This document shows positions 17,981-26,872 of a DNA stretch of 64,000 nt, piece by piece; the first letter of the stretch is position 1; each line of letters begins with the position of its first letter. The notes beneath the pieces are model-generated. The model did not search any database. It worked only from the letters and a program-made list of their open reading frames with translations, and was not told the DNA's origin. The position numbers and the translations under genes were made by a program. Source of the DNA: Longitalea arenae (GTDB lineage Bacteria > Bacteroidota > Bacteroidia > Chitinophagales > Chitinophagaceae); assembly GCF_016924755.1 (NCBI RefSeq), contig NZ_JAFFJX010000010.1:124001-188000 (forward strand), in the 5' to 3' direction.

Positions 17981-18062
17981 CCTTTCAGGCCGGGAATTAA
18001 AGGGAAAAAGGGCAAATATTTTTAATTATTTCTTATTTTTTTCTTTTTTAGGGCGATTATCA

Positions 18063-18070
18063 TATCTTTG
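18063..18070 (+). promoter_or_regulatory. -7 box of the infA-rplQ operon
   Basis: TATCTTTG fits TAnnTTTG and lies 17 bp before the infA start; no clear -33 TTG is seen, only a T-rich tract. Confidence 0.6.
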
Positions 18071-18087
18071 CGCCTCCTTAAAATTAT

Positions 18088-18306
18088 ATGGGTAAACAAC
18101 CGCTGATTAAACAGGATGGAGTTATAACAGAAGCTTTATCGAACGCAATGTTTAAGGTAAAACTTGAGAATGGCCATGAGATACTGGCAACGATCTCTGG
18201 TAAAATGCGGATGAATTACATCAGGATTTTGCCAGGCGATAAAGTGGGAGTGGAGATGAGCCCTTATGATTTGACGAGAGGAAGGATAATCTTCCGTTAT
18301 AAGTAG
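18088..18306 (+). CDS. infA: Translation initiation factor IF-1
   Basis: 72-residue S1/OB-fold protein that occupies the ribosomal A site during initiation. The sequence is typical: [53 protein letters not shown]. It is the first gene of the alpha-type ribosomal cluster here and has its own promoter; secY and map, often just upstream in other bacteria, are not in this window. Confidence 0.98.
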   Translation: MGKQPLIKQDGVITEALSNAMFKVKLENGHEILATISGKMRMNYIRILPGDKVGVEMSPYDLTRGRIIFRYK

Positions 18307-18332
18307 TAAAGCACTGTAAATAAATAAATGTT

Positions 18333-18449
18333 ATGAAAGTTCGTGCATCTATTAAAAAGCGTAGCGCAGATTGCAAGATCGTGCGTAGAAAAGGCCGGTT
18401 ATATGTTATAAACAAAAAGAACCCGCGCTTCAAGCAAAGACAAGGGTAA
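18333..18449 (+). CDS. rpmJ: Ribosomal protein L36 (zinc-free type)
   Basis: 38-residue protein of the large subunit, too short for usual ORF cut-offs. It reads [20 protein letters not shown] and ends NPRFKQRQG, matching L36. Of the usual zinc ligands (three Cys and one His) only Cys14 remains, so this is the C-minus form that does not bind zinc, common in Bacteroidota. It lies 26 bp after infA. Confidence 0.97.
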   Translation: MKVRASIKKRSADCKIVRRKGRLYVINKKNPRFKQRQG

Positions 18450-18450
18450 T

Positions 18451-18552
18451 CGATCGGCAATGGGCAATCGGCAATCGGCACTATCAGCTGTTTGCAGGTT
18501 GTAGGACTGATGGATTGTAAACAACAAACTACAAACAACAAACAATAAACAA
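18451..18552. repeat. Spacer word repeats between rpmJ and rpsM
   Basis: Left words CGGCAATGGGCAATCGGCAATCGGCA, right words AACAACAAACTACAAACAACAAACAA. Both are tandem low-complexity words unlike the flanking genes. Confidence 0.65.
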
Positions 18553-18557
18553 GAATT

Positions 18558-18938
18558 ATGGCTCGTATTGCCGGTGTAGACTTACCCAAGAATAAAAGAG
18601 GTGAAATTGGTCTTACCTACATTTTTGGGATCGGCCGTTCAACTGCCCAGTACATACTCAGCAAAGCTGGTATTTCGCTGGACAAAAAAGTGCATCAATG
18701 GAATGATGACGAACTGAACGCTATCCGTAATATCATTACCAACGAATTCAAGGTAGAAGGTCAGTTACGTTCTGAAGTGCAAATGAGTATCAAGCGCTTA
18801 CTTGATATCGCTTGCTACCGTGGTTTGCGTCATCGCAAAGGTTTACCAGTTCGCGGTCAACGTACCCGTACCAACAGCCGTACCCGTAAAGGAAAACGGA
18901 AAACTGTTGCCGGTAAAAAGAAAGCACCTAAGAAATAA
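18558..18938 (+). CDS. rpsM: Ribosomal protein S13
   Basis: 126-residue small-subunit head protein contacting tRNA and L5. Hallmarks: [31 protein letters not shown] and the C-terminal [20 protein letters not shown] followed by a lysine-rich tail. Part of the alpha operon with rpsK, rpsD, rpoA and rplQ, but here with about 100-200 bp spacers between genes instead of the usual short ones. Confidence 0.98.
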   Translation: MARIAGVDLPKNKRGEIGLTYIFGIGRSTAQYILSKAGISLDKKVHQWNDDELNAIRNIITNEFKVEGQLRSEVQMSIKRLLDIACYRGLRHRKGLPVRGQRTRTNSRTRKGKRKTVAGKKKAPKK

Positions 18939-18945
18939 TAATAGC

Positions 18946-19020
18946 TCCAAGCTAGAAGCCTTAAGCTGCAAGCCATTTTTAATAATGACTTGTGGCTTGA
19001 AGCTTATAGCTTGAAGCATT
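18946..19020. repeat. Inverted word repeat between rpsM and rpsK
   Basis: Left arm CCAAGCTAGAAGCC, TTAAGCTGCAAGCC; right arm GGCTTGAAGCTTATAGCTTG. They can fold into an imperfect hairpin with loop around ATTTTTAATAATGACTTGT. Confidence 0.7.
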
Positions 19021-19136
19021 TTATCTATATGCACCGATATAACAGGTCAGCTACAGATACCCGGTGCAGGTGGAGTGTTGACCTGGTTCCCACACAAATG
19101 GGAGTTATTTTTAAACAAGATTACCTGTAAACAATT

Positions 19137-19541
19137 ATGGCAAAAGCACAACAGCCCAGCGCAAAAGCCGCTGCGAAGAAAAGAATTGTGAAAGTGGACA
19201 CCTATGGTGATGTTCACATTTCAGCCAGCTTCAACAACATTATCATCAGCATTACCAACAAAAATGGCCAGGTAATTTCCTGGAGCAGTGCCGGTAAAAT
19301 GGGTTTCAAAGGTTCTAAAAAGAACACCCCATACGCCGCTCAGATGGCTGCAGCCGATGCTGCCAAAACAGCGTTCGATGCAGGTGTGAAGAAAGTTGAT
19401 GTTTATGTAAAAGGACCGGGCGCCGGTCGCGAAAGCGCTATCCGTGGCCTGTCTCAGAACAGCATTGAAGTGGCTATGATCAAGGACGTAACTCCGCTGC
19501 CCCACAATGGCTGCCGTCCTCCGAAAAAACGTAGAGTATAA
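19137..19541 (+). CDS. rpsK: Ribosomal protein S11
   Basis: 134-residue small-subunit platform protein. Seen: [56 protein letters not shown] and the C-terminal [18 protein letters not shown], all diagnostic. Lysine/alanine-rich N-terminal extension of about 18 residues, usual in this phylum. The 118-bp stretch between the upstream repeat and this gene (19021-19136) holds nothing recognised beyond a possible GGTGCAGGTGG...CACAAATGGG structure. Confidence 0.98.
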   Translation: MAKAQQPSAKAAAKKRIVKVDTYGDVHISASFNNIIISITNKNGQVISWSSAGKMGFKGSKKNTPYAAQMAAADAAKTAFDAGVKKVDVYVKGPGAGRESAIRGLSQNSIEVAMIKDVTPLPHNGCRPPKKRRV

Positions 19542-19547
19542 AGAAAT

Positions 19548-19620
19548 TTCTGATTTTGGATATAGGGATTTCGAGATTTGAATTGTAAATCTCGAAATCC
19601 CAACTCTCGAAATCTAAAAT
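19548..19620. repeat. Perfect 15-bp inverted repeat between rpsK and rpsD
   Basis: GGGATTTCGAGATTT (19565-19579) and AAATCTCGAAATCCC (19587-19601) are exact complements around the 7-nt loop GAATTGT, flanked by further GATTTCTGATTTTGG and CTCGAAATC words. There is no T-run right after the stem, so it does not look like an ordinary terminator. Confidence 0.85.
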
Positions 19621-19698
19621 ATTAAATAGGGTACACGATTGATTTTTAAGATTTTTAGGATCGTGTATCGTCACCAAAAAATCTGATTAAATAACAAC

Positions 19699-20304
19699 AT
19701 GGCACGTTACACTGGTCCCAAAACAAGAATCTGCCGTATTTTCGGCGAGCCTATCTTAGGCAATGGTAAATATCTGTCAAAGAACAGCAATCCTCCCGGT
19801 CAGCATGGTCCTTCAAAGAAGCGTAAAGCGCCCGGTGAGTATGCATTACAGTTGAAAGAAAAGCAAAAAGCAAAATATACATACGGCGTTCTGGAAAAAC
19901 AATTCCGCAAGACCTTTGAAGAGGCAGCCCGTATCAAAGGGGTTACCGGTGAAAACCTGATCAAATTGCTGGAAGCCCGTTTGGATAATGCCGTTTACCG
20001 CCTGGGTCTTTCTCCTTCACGTCCCGGCGCCCGTCAGCTGGTATCGCATAAACATATTACCGTTAACGGAGAAGTGGTGAACATTCCTTCTTTCCAGTTA
20101 AAACCGGGTGATATCATCAGCATCAAAGAAAAAGACAAGTCAAACACAGCAATTACCAGCGTATTTCGCGGTAAGAACCAGAAGTTCAGCTGGCTCGACT
20201 GGAACGAAGCTGAAATGACAGGTACTTTTGTCGCTTATCCAGAGCGGGAAAGCGTTCCTGAGAACATTAAGGAGCAATTGATTGTTGAGTTATATTCTAA
20301 ATAG
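19699..20304 (+). CDS. rpsD: Ribosomal protein S4
   Basis: 201-residue primary rRNA-binding protein of the small subunit. The N-terminus [18 protein letters not shown] retains one cysteine only (zinc-free type); the S4 RNA-binding domain is at about residues 93-155 ([36 protein letters not shown]). In many bacteria S4 autoregulates the alpha operon at mRNA level; the unusual hairpin-bearing spacers on either side make that worth noting, but no S4 pseudoknot was identified. Confidence 0.98.
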   Translation: MARYTGPKTRICRIFGEPILGNGKYLSKNSNPPGQHGPSKKRKAPGEYALQLKEKQKAKYTYGVLEKQFRKTFEEAARIKGVTGENLIKLLEARLDNAVYRLGLSPSRPGARQLVSHKHITVNGEVVNIPSFQLKPGDIISIKEKDKSNTAITSVFRGKNQKFSWLDWNEAEMTGTFVAYPERESVPENIKEQLIVELYSK

Positions 20305-20305
20305 T

Positions 20306-20416
20306 CGATAAGTCAGAAAAAGTCAAATGAGTCAAAACAGTTAAAGGAACTCATGTGGCTTATATGACTGATTTGACCCATTTGACAGATTTGACATTTG
20401 ACTCCTTTGACATTGT
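20306..20416. repeat. Inverted word repeat between rpsD and rpoA
   Basis: Left words AGTCAGAAAAAGTCAAATGAG; right words ATTTGACCCATTTGACAGA, TTTGACATTTGACTCC. GTCAAA on the left and TTTGAC on the right are repeated three to five times each. Confidence 0.75.
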
Positions 20417-20437
20417 AAAAAATCGAAATTTTAAAAT

Positions 20438-21439
20438 ATGGCCATTTTAAATTTCCAGAAACCTGACAAAATAGTTTTACAGAAAGCTACGGAATTCGAA
20501 GCTCAGTTTGAGTTTCGCCCGTTAGAGCCAGGTTACGGTGTAACCATTGGTAATGCTTTGCGCAGGGTATTGTTGAGTTCATTGGAAGGGTTTGCAATAG
20601 TAGGTATCCGCATTGAAGGAGTAGACCACGAGTTTGCTACCATCAAGGGAATTACTGAAGATGTGCTGGAGATCATCCTGAACCTGAAACAGGTTCGGTT
20701 CAAAAAGAAAGTTGATCATGAAGTGAGCCAGGAAAAGATTACGTTGAGCATTAAAAATAAATCAGAATTCACAGCCGGTATGATCGGAGAAGCTACCCAA
20801 AACTTCGAGATCATGAACCCTGAGCTGCTGATCTGTATTTTGGATTCATCAGCCAAGCTTGACATTGAACTGACCGTTGCAAAAGGCCGCGGATATGTTC
20901 CTGCTGAAGATAATAAGGTAAAAGATGCGCCATTCGGCTACATCCCAACCGATGCGATCTTCACACCGATCAAGAACGTAAAGTATGCTATTGAAAACAC
21001 CCGTGTTGAACAGCGTACTGACTACGAAAAACTGATCATGGATGTTTCTACCGATGGCACCATTCACCCTGAAGAAGCGGTGAAGCAAGCCAGCCGCATC
21101 CTGATCCAGCACCTGATGATCATCACTGACGAGAACATCACTTTCGATAACAAGGAAGATAAGAAAGAAGATGTAGTTGATGAGCAAATGCTGCAACTGC
21201 GTAAGATCCTGAAAACCCCGCTCGAAGACCTGGATCTGTCTGTACGCGCTTTCAACTGTTTGAAAGCAGCGAAGATCAATAGCTTGAGCGAACTGGTTCA
21301 ATACGAACAGGAAGACCTGATGAAGTTCCGGAACTTCGGTCAGAAATCACTCGCTGAAATTGAGCAGGTGCTGGCTGAAAGAGGACTGCACTTCGGAATG
21401 GATCTTAGCAAGCTTGGTCTTGACAAAGAAGAACTTTAG
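20438..21439 (+). CDS. rpoA: RNA polymerase alpha subunit
   Basis: 333-residue assembly and activator-contact subunit of RNA polymerase. The N-terminal domain shows PLEPGYGVTIGNALRRVLLS and GITEDVLEIILNLKQV; a linker rich in acidic residues (NKEDKKEDVVDEQ) leads to the alpha-CTD from about residue 255 (LEDLDLSVRAFNCLKAAKIN, then FRNFGQKSLAEIEQVLAERG), which binds UP elements and activators. Confidence 0.99.
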   Translation: MAILNFQKPDKIVLQKATEFEAQFEFRPLEPGYGVTIGNALRRVLLSSLEGFAIVGIRIEGVDHEFATIKGITEDVLEIILNLKQVRFKKKVDHEVSQEKITLSIKNKSEFTAGMIGEATQNFEIMNPELLICILDSSAKLDIELTVAKGRGYVPAEDNKVKDAPFGYIPTDAIFTPIKNVKYAIENTRVEQRTDYEKLIMDVSTDGTIHPEEAVKQASRILIQHLMIITDENITFDNKEDKKEDVVDEQMLQLRKILKTPLEDLDLSVRAFNCLKAAKINSLSELVQYEQEDLMKFRNFGQKSLAEIEQVLAERGLHFGMDLSKLGLDKEEL

Positions 21440-21440
21440 T

Positions 21441-21562
21441 CACAGCTAATGTGATAATTAGCGGATTTGATGATGAATTGCAATTTGTGGTTCCTGCCGG
21501 AGCGCAGGCTTCCCAAACGGCAGCATTATCACAGAAACGAATTATCACATTATCACATTAAA
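21441..21562. repeat. Inverted word repeat between rpoA and rplQ
   Basis: TGTGATAATT (21450-21459) is exactly complementary to AATTATCACA (21540-21549); the right arm repeats ATTATCACATTATCACATTA. The 80-bp centre contains CTGCCGGAGCGCAGG-type GC-rich sequence. Confidence 0.8.
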
Positions 21563-21615
21563 TAAACGTAGACTGTAAATCCTGACACGGTACAGTCGGT
21601 AAAACAACAATCGTC

Positions 21616-22125
21616 ATGCGTCACGGAGACAAAATCAACAACCTGGGCAGAACGGCTTCTCACCGGAAGGCGTTACTGAAAAATCTGGCTTGCGAGCTGA
21701 TCAACCACAAGCGTATCACTACCACTTTGGCAAAAGCAAAAGCACTGCGCACATTCATTGAGCCGCTGATCACGAAGTCTAAGGACAATACCACGCATCA
21801 GCGCCGTGTAGTGTTCAGCTACCTGCAAAACAAAGAGGCTGTTACCGAACTGTTCGGACCTATCGCCGAGAAAGTAGGTGGACGTCCTGGTGGTTATACC
21901 CGCATCATTAAGCTGGGTATCCGCGTGGGTGATAATGCTGAAACAGCTATGATCGAACTGGTTGACTACAATGAGATCTACGGTAAAGGAAAAGGCGAAG
22001 TTAAAGAAGCTGCGAAGAAAACACGTCGTGGTGGTAGCCGTAAAAAAGCTGCTGGTGAAGAAACTGCCGCTCCTGCCGAAGAAACAGCATCAGAAGAGAA
22101 ATCAGCTAAAAAAGCAGCAAAGTAA
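21616..22125 (+). CDS. rplQ: Ribosomal protein L17
   Basis: 169-residue large-subunit protein near the exit tunnel. The core ([50 protein letters not shown]) covers the first 120 residues; the remaining 45 form a lysine/alanine/glutamate-rich extension of the kind common in Bacteroidota. It closes the alpha operon; a terminator follows 25 bp later. Confidence 0.98.
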   Translation: MRHGDKINNLGRTASHRKALLKNLACELINHKRITTTLAKAKALRTFIEPLITKSKDNTTHQRRVVFSYLQNKEAVTELFGPIAEKVGGRPGGYTRIIKLGIRVGDNAETAMIELVDYNEIYGKGKGEVKEAAKKTRRGGSRKKAAGEETAAPAEETASEEKSAKKAAK

Positions 22126-22149
22126 AAATGACCGAATTGGTTTTTATAG

Positions 22150-22181
22150 AAAAGCAAGACTGTTACCGGTCTTGCTTTTTT
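22150..22181 (+). terminator. Terminator of the ribosomal alpha operon
   Basis: AAAAGCAAGAC (22150-22160) pairs with GTCTTGCTTTT (22169-22179), followed by further Ts. Confidence 0.88.
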
Positions 22182-22321
22182 CATGCATATAATTCCGGGC
22201 CTTTGTGATCCGGAGATCTTGTGTTTGAAGATTTTTAAAAGGTTGGTCTGGTATTAGCGTGAAATAGTTAAAAATCCAGAAATCAGGAAATCCCGAAATC
22301 ACAAATTCAAAATTATTGTTT

Positions 22322-22329
22322 TATTTTTG
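22322..22329 (+). promoter_or_regulatory. -7 box of carA
   Basis: TATTTTTG, matching TAnnTTTG, 19 bp before the carA ATG at 22349. Immediately upstream (22270-22312) lie AGAAATCAGGAAATCCCGAAATC words of the spacer-repeat family. Confidence 0.55.
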
Positions 22330-22348
22330 CAAAATTTTTTATAGAAAG

Positions 22349-23458
22349 ATGTCGAATCCGCTTCAAAAACCCGCTGTACTACTGTTGGAAGATGGCACCG
22401 TTCATTACGGTAAAGCTTTTGGAAAAATAGGCACTACAGCCGGTGAAATTTGTTTCAATACCGGGATGACCGGTTACCAGGAAGTTTTTACCGATCCCAG
22501 TTATTATGGTCAGATCGTTATCATGAATAACGTTCATATTGGGAATTACGGAACCAAAGACACAGATGTTGAGTCGGATGGTGTAAAGATCCGAGGCATG
22601 ATCGGTCGAAACCTGGAAGAACAATACAGCCGTAAACAGGCAAATGAATCGCTGGATCAATACCTGATCAAAAATAACATCGTTTGCATAGAGGGGGTTG
22701 ATACCCGGGCGCTGGTAACCCATGTTCGCCAGAAAGGTGCTATGAACTGCATCATCTCCTCAGAAATACTCGATGTTGACCAACTGAAAGAAGAACTGAA
22801 AAAAGTGCCCAGCATGGATGGCCTGGAACTGGCCAGCAAGGTGAGCACCAATGAACCATATACCCTGGGTGATCCCAATTCACCGGTAAAGATCGCCGTA
22901 CTGGATTTTGGCACCAAACAGCATATTCTGCAATGTATGGTTGAACGGGGCGCATATGTAAAAGTATTCCCCGCCAAAACGCCTGTAAGTGAACTGAAGC
23001 AATTTGCGCCCAATGGCTACTTTATTTCCAACGGTCCCGGCGACCCCGCTGCGATGGATTACGCCATTGTAACCGTTAAAGAGGTGCTGAAAGAAAAGAA
23101 GCCAACTTTTGGTATCTGTCTGGGACACCAGTTACTGGCCCTGGCCAATGACATCACTACTTTCAAAATGCACCACGGCCACCGCGGGTTGAACCATCCG
23201 GTAAAGAACCTGTTGACCGGCAAATGTGAAGTGACCACGCAAAACCACGGGTTTGGCGTTGATCCCGAGTCGGTTAAAAAGGCGAAGAACATAGAGATCA
23301 CCCACGTGAACCTGAACGATAATTCTATCGAAGGTATCCGCCTGAAAGATCAGCCCGCTTTTTCGGTTCAATACCACCCCGAAAGCACGCCTGGTCCGCA
23401 CGACAGCCGCTATTTGTTCGATGACTTCATTAACATGATCAAGGAATACATGAACTAA
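22349..23458 (+). CDS. carA: Carbamoyl-phosphate synthase small subunit
   Basis: Glutaminase subunit that feeds ammonia to CarB for carbamoyl phosphate (arginine and pyrimidine synthesis). 369 residues. N-terminal domain: LLLEDGTVHYGKAFGK and FNTGMTGYQEVFTDPSY; C-terminal class I amidotransferase: nucleophile Cys in FGICLGHQLLAL and His/Glu in VQYHPESTPGPHDS. ATG 22349 chosen over the upstream frame extension because it follows the -7 box at a normal distance. carB is not in the window. Confidence 0.97.
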   Translation: MSNPLQKPAVLLLEDGTVHYGKAFGKIGTTAGEICFNTGMTGYQEVFTDPSYYGQIVIMNNVHIGNYGTKDTDVESDGVKIRGMIGRNLEEQYSRKQANESLDQYLIKNNIVCIEGVDTRALVTHVRQKGAMNCIISSEILDVDQLKEELKKVPSMDGLELASKVSTNEPYTLGDPNSPVKIAVLDFGTKQHILQCMVERGAYVKVFPAKTPVSELKQFAPNGYFISNGPGDPAAMDYAIVTVKEVLKEKKPTFGICLGHQLLALANDITTFKMHHGHRGLNHPVKNLLTGKCEVTTQNHGFGVDPESVKKAKNIEITHVNLNDNSIEGIRLKDQPAFSVQYHPESTPGPHDSRYLFDDFINMIKEYMN

Positions 23459-23464
23459 TACAGA

Positions 23465-23496
23465 AGGGCGGGTCATTGAAAAGGCCCGCCTTTTTT
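23465..23496 (+). terminator. Terminator after carA
   Basis: GGCGGG (23467-23472) pairs with CCCGCC (23485-23490), extended by flanking AAG/CTT, then six Ts. Confidence 0.85.
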
Positions 23497-23509
23497 CTCT
23501 ATTTACATT

Positions 23510-23932
23510 ATGAAAATAGCTATCATTAACGGTCCTAACCTGAACCTGCTGGGAAAGCGGGAGCCTGGCATTTATGGCAGTACTTCCTTTGAAGATTACC
23601 TGGTAACGCTGAAAAGTAAATATCCCCAGGTAGAGATCCTCTATTACCAAAGTAATGTGGAAGGGGAGCTGATCAATGAATTGCAACGGGTTGGCTTCGA
23701 TTATGATGGCATTATTATGAATCCCGGCGGTTATACCCACACTTCTGTAGCTATTGGCGACGCTATCGCCAGTATAAAGACCCCGGTGGTAGAAGTACAT
23801 ATCTCCAATGTACATGCAAGGGAAGAGTTCCGTAAATTAAGCCATGTTTCGGGTAAATCGGCCGGTAGCATCATTGGGCTGGGGCTGAAGGGCTATGAGC
23901 TGGCTCTACAATATCTCATCGACCGGAAGTGA
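23510..23932 (+). CDS. aroQ: Type II 3-dehydroquinate dehydratase
   Basis: 140-residue dodecameric enzyme of the shikimate pathway converting 3-dehydroquinate to 3-dehydroshikimate. Hallmarks: INGPNLNLLGKREPGIYG (with the mobile-loop Arg and catalytic Tyr), YYQSNVEGELINELQ, MNPGGYTHTSVAIGDA and VEVHISNVHAREEFR with the catalytic His. It lies 14 bp after the carA terminator, so its promoter must overlap that region or the terminator is partial. Confidence 0.97.
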   Translation: MKIAIINGPNLNLLGKREPGIYGSTSFEDYLVTLKSKYPQVEILYYQSNVEGELINELQRVGFDYDGIIMNPGGYTHTSVAIGDAIASIKTPVVEVHISNVHAREEFRKLSHVSGKSAGSIIGLGLKGYELALQYLIDRK

Positions 23933-24070
23933 TTTCTGATTTCTGATTTCGGGATTTCTGATTTTGGGATTTCTGATTTCGGGATTTTGAGATTTTCGGA
24001 TTTCCGGACTTATCAGCGTGTTCAAATCTGAGCAAATCCCCAGATCTCGCAATCCCGAAACCAGAAATAT
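23932..24070. repeat. Spacer word repeat (GATTTCTGATTTCGGGATTT family)
   Basis: The word GATTTC(T/G)G is repeated about nine times on the left; CAATCCCGAAACCAGAAAT words stand inverted on the right (24040-24068). It starts directly at the aroQ stop codon. Confidence 0.85.
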
Positions 24071-24191
24071 GTATTTGCATGGTGGCTGAAATTTAACAAA
24101 GCCTCCCATCAGGGCCGGCAATGAATTGCAGGTCCTGGCGTTATTATTGCGAAGGATAAGTTGTTTTTTTACCATTACAAACCTGTTAAAG

Positions 24192-24845
24192 ATGCGAACG
24201 ATATTCATTGTGGTCCTGCTGGGGTTTTCGGTTTGCAGTTTTGCCCAATGGAAGGACTATAAACTTACCTCTAAAGGCGATACCCTGAACCGGATCGATA
24301 AGATCGGCCGGAAATGGGGCCCCTGGAAGCACCATTATGACAATGTACGGGGCGAACCCGGCTATGAAGAAGAGGGCTGGTATGAAAAGGACCGTAAAGA
24401 GGGTGAATGGCGCCTGTATTCGCTTATGGGCGACCTGGTAGGCATCGAGTATTATAAATGGGGTTTGAAGGACAGCATCTGCCGTTATTTTACCAAGGAT
24501 GGAGCCTTAAGGCTTGAACAAAGCTGGCGTGCTTTGAACCCCGATAAGGAATATGATACCCTCGAAATTGAAGATCCCGACAAATTTGATACTTACCGCA
24601 CGGTGATCGTTAAGAACGAAGGCGCCGCTATTAAACACGGCATCTGGAAATATTATGATCCGGTGAGCGGGCGGGTTATTCGCTCTGAAATGTACACCCT
24701 GGGAAAACTGGAACAGGAAGCCAAGAGCGAACCGGTAACCACCGAAAAGAAACCGGTAGCCAAACCAAAAGAAGTTGTGGAGTTTGAAAAGAAGAATGCC
24801 GGGAAAAAGAAAGTGAGGTATAAAGATGGAACGACCGGAGGTTAA
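24192..24845 (+). CDS. Exported MORN-repeat-like protein
   Basis: 217 residues: signal peptide (RTIFIVVLLGFSVCSFAQ), then a region with MORN/YwqK-like strands (GWYEKDRKEGEWRLYSLMGD, GIEYYKWGLKDSICRYFTKDG, HGIWKYYDPVSGRVIRSEMY), and a low-complexity Lys/Glu/Pro/Val tail of about 45 residues. MORN-like beta-hairpins are often found in exported or antitoxin-like YwqK proteins; here the signal peptide favours a cell-envelope role. No catalytic residues are seen. The frame is open upstream to 24126, but ATG 24192 begins the signal peptide. Confidence 0.75.
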   Translation: MRTIFIVVLLGFSVCSFAQWKDYKLTSKGDTLNRIDKIGRKWGPWKHHYDNVRGEPGYEEEGWYEKDRKEGEWRLYSLMGDLVGIEYYKWGLKDSICRYFTKDGALRLEQSWRALNPDKEYDTLEIEDPDKFDTYRTVIVKNEGAAIKHGIWKYYDPVSGRVIRSEMYTLGKLEQEAKSEPVTTEKKPVAKPKEVVEFEKKNAGKKKVRYKDGTTGG

Positions 24846-24846
24846 T

Positions 24847-24990
24847 TAGCTAATTTGCTGATGTGCTAATATGCCAATGAAATACAATTTTAAAAAAAAG
24901 CCCCGCCAAAAACATTTGGCGGGGCCTTTTTATACAGTGATGCTTTTAGAAATTCATCAGCACATAAGCTAATCAGCAAATCAGCACATT
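24847..24990. repeat. Inverted word repeat enclosing a terminator
   Basis: Left arm 24847-24884 (AATTAGCTAATTTGCTGATG, TGCTAATATGCC, GAAATACAATTTT) and right arm 24947-24990 (AAATTCATCAGCACATAAGC, AATCAGCAAATCAGCACATT) are inverted relative to each other around the terminator at 24893-24931. Confidence 0.8.
24893..24931. terminator. Bidirectional terminator between convergent genes
   Basis: GCCCCGCCAAA (24900-24910) pairs with TTTGGCGGGGC (24915-24925), with an A-run before and a T-run after. Confidence 0.92.
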
Positions 24991-26872
24991 AGTTTTTGGT
25001 GAAACGGCTGATCACCGTAATGGAGCCGGCCTGTGCTTTCAGGATATAAACGCCTTTTCCAAGTGTGCTTACATCTATAGAGGTATTGAGGGCGTTACCA
25101 TCAGAAGCAAGATTGTTCCGCCTGATCACTCGTCCGTTCATATCGATGATCTGTAAGCCGATAGAACCGTTCATGCCCTGGGGCAGCTGCACCTGTAACA
25201 TGTCTTTTACCGGGTTGGGGAATACCTGCAGGCTGCTGCCCGACTCACCGCCAAATTTAACGATGAGCGTTTTGCTGTAGGATTGTTTGCCATCAATATC
25301 CTGCATCAACAAACGGTAATAATTATTGCCAGACAAAATCGGCGACTGATCTGCAAATGAATAGTTCTTAGCTGTAATGCTATTACCTGCAGCGGCTACC
25401 TGGCCGATGGCTTTATAGGTCTTACCATCGCTGCTGCGCTCAATAACAAACTGCTTCACATTTTCTTCGCTCGACGTCTGCCACAGCAATACTACTTTGT
25501 TGCTTTGTTTTTGTGCATAGAAGTTCGACAACACCAGGGGCAGGGGCGTACCGTCGTTTTGGAAGGCAGCCACTAAAAAATCGCTGGGCGCTCCTGGTCC
25601 GGTACCACCCGCCAGATAAATGCGGTTGCCATACAACTTTACAGCGTAACCGAACTCTTCGTCAGTGCCGAGATCAGCAGTAACTATGCCGTCGCCATCG
25701 AAAGTGGCGGCATCCAGGCTGCCATTCGCGTTATAGCGTAACAACAAAAGCCTGAAATCAGCACTTATAGGTTCCAAACTGCCGCCGATAATTATTTTAC
25801 CATCGCTTTGCAATGCGATGGAGCGACCGTCTTCATCTGAATTCACGGTGCCCGGTGCAAAGTCGAATATTATTATTCCATCATTATCACCATCGCCATT
25901 AAAGCTGGCATCAGGGATACCTGTGGTGGTCAAACGAACGGTAGCAATATCATTGTTGGTCACCGCAACAGCTTTGGATTCTCCGGTCATCACCAGTTTC
26001 CCATCGGGTTGTAAAGCAATGGCATTGCTTTCGTCGTTGGAACCGGCAACACCACCATTGGCGATATCTATAATCGCAATACCGCTGGTACCATAACCAT
26101 TGTCAAGTGTTCCGTCTGTATTATACCGTACGGCCGTATAGTTGCCGTTGGCGCCTATATTACTGGTGCCACCTGCAATGATCTTTCCATCCTGTTGTAC
26201 TACTACGCCTGTTGCCTGGTCATTGCCACTGATAGCGGTTGTTACGATACCACCGGTGCCAAAACCGCCGTCGGGATTTCCGTTTGCATCGTATCGTACT
26301 ACTGCAAAATCATTGTTCGTTCCGTTGTGACTGAAGCCTGCCACTATGATCTTACCATCACTTTGAACGGTTATGGCCCTGGCTTCATCATGTCCGCTGC
26401 CAATGGGTGTTAATACCCATCCACCCGTACCAAAGCCGGCATCAGGCGTACCGTTTGGCTGTAGTTTCAGGAGGGCAAAATCCCTGGTAGCGTCATAGGA
26501 GAAGCCTGCTACCAGGATGGAGTTATCACTTAAAACAGTTATTGCAAAGGGAACTGCATTATTCTGTGCACCGGCATCTTCTCTTAAATGAACGATACCA
26601 CCGGTGCCAAAAGAAGCATCGAGTGAACCATCAGGCAAATAGCGTACAATGGTCATGTATTCATCGGTGGTATACGTAGCTACCACAATTCGTCCGTCAT
26701 TATGCGTACCAATAGCCTGGCCATAATCGCTATTGGCAGGAACTATATTGTTTATGACATAACCAGGCGTTCCGGCTGGCGCGGGATTGAACGTGGGGTC
26801 CAGGGCTCCAACCTGGGCGCTTAGGTACAGGCATAGAAATAACGCTGTAAGAGTAGAGGTAACCTTCTTCAT
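24989..26872 (-). CDS. Delta-60 repeat protein with T9SS type A sorting domain
   Basis: 627-residue secreted protein. Signal peptide ending YLSAQ; then about six delta-60 repeats of 55-65 residues each (pattern DGKIIVAGFSHNG...FAVVRYDANGNPDGGFGTGGIV) predicted to form a beta-propeller-like structure over residues 20-440; then a short fibronectin-like stretch (NKVVLLWQTSSEENVKQFVI) and a C-terminal T9SS sorting domain of about 85 residues (VFPNPVKDMLQVQL, GVYILKAQAGSITVISRFTK). The sorting domain sends it through the type IX system to the cell surface or medium. Ligand unknown. The unusual feature is its regular length and repeat number, not any missing part. Confidence 0.9.
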   Translation of the reverse strand: MKKVTSTLTALFLCLYLSAQVGALDPTFNPAPAGTPGYVINNIVPANSDYGQAIGTHNDGRIVVATYTTDEYMTIVRYLPDGSLDASFGTGGIVHLREDAGAQNNAVPFAITVLSDNSILVAGFSYDATRDFALLKLQPNGTPDAGFGTGGWVLTPIGSGHDEARAITVQSDGKIIVAGFSHNGTNNDFAVVRYDANGNPDGGFGTGGIVTTAISGNDQATGVVVQQDGKIIAGGTSNIGANGNYTAVRYNTDGTLDNGYGTSGIAIIDIANGGVAGSNDESNAIALQPDGKLVMTGESKAVAVTNNDIATVRLTTTGIPDASFNGDGDNDGIIIFDFAPGTVNSDEDGRSIALQSDGKIIIGGSLEPISADFRLLLLRYNANGSLDAATFDGDGIVTADLGTDEEFGYAVKLYGNRIYLAGGTGPGAPSDFLVAAFQNDGTPLPLVLSNFYAQKQSNKVVLLWQTSSEENVKQFVIERSSDGKTYKAIGQVAAAGNSITAKNYSFADQSPILSGNNYYRLLMQDIDGKQSYSKTLIVKFGGESGSSLQVFPNPVKDMLQVQLPQGMNGSIGLQIIDMNGRVIRRNNLASDGNALNTSIDVSTLGKGVYILKAQAGSITVISRFTKN

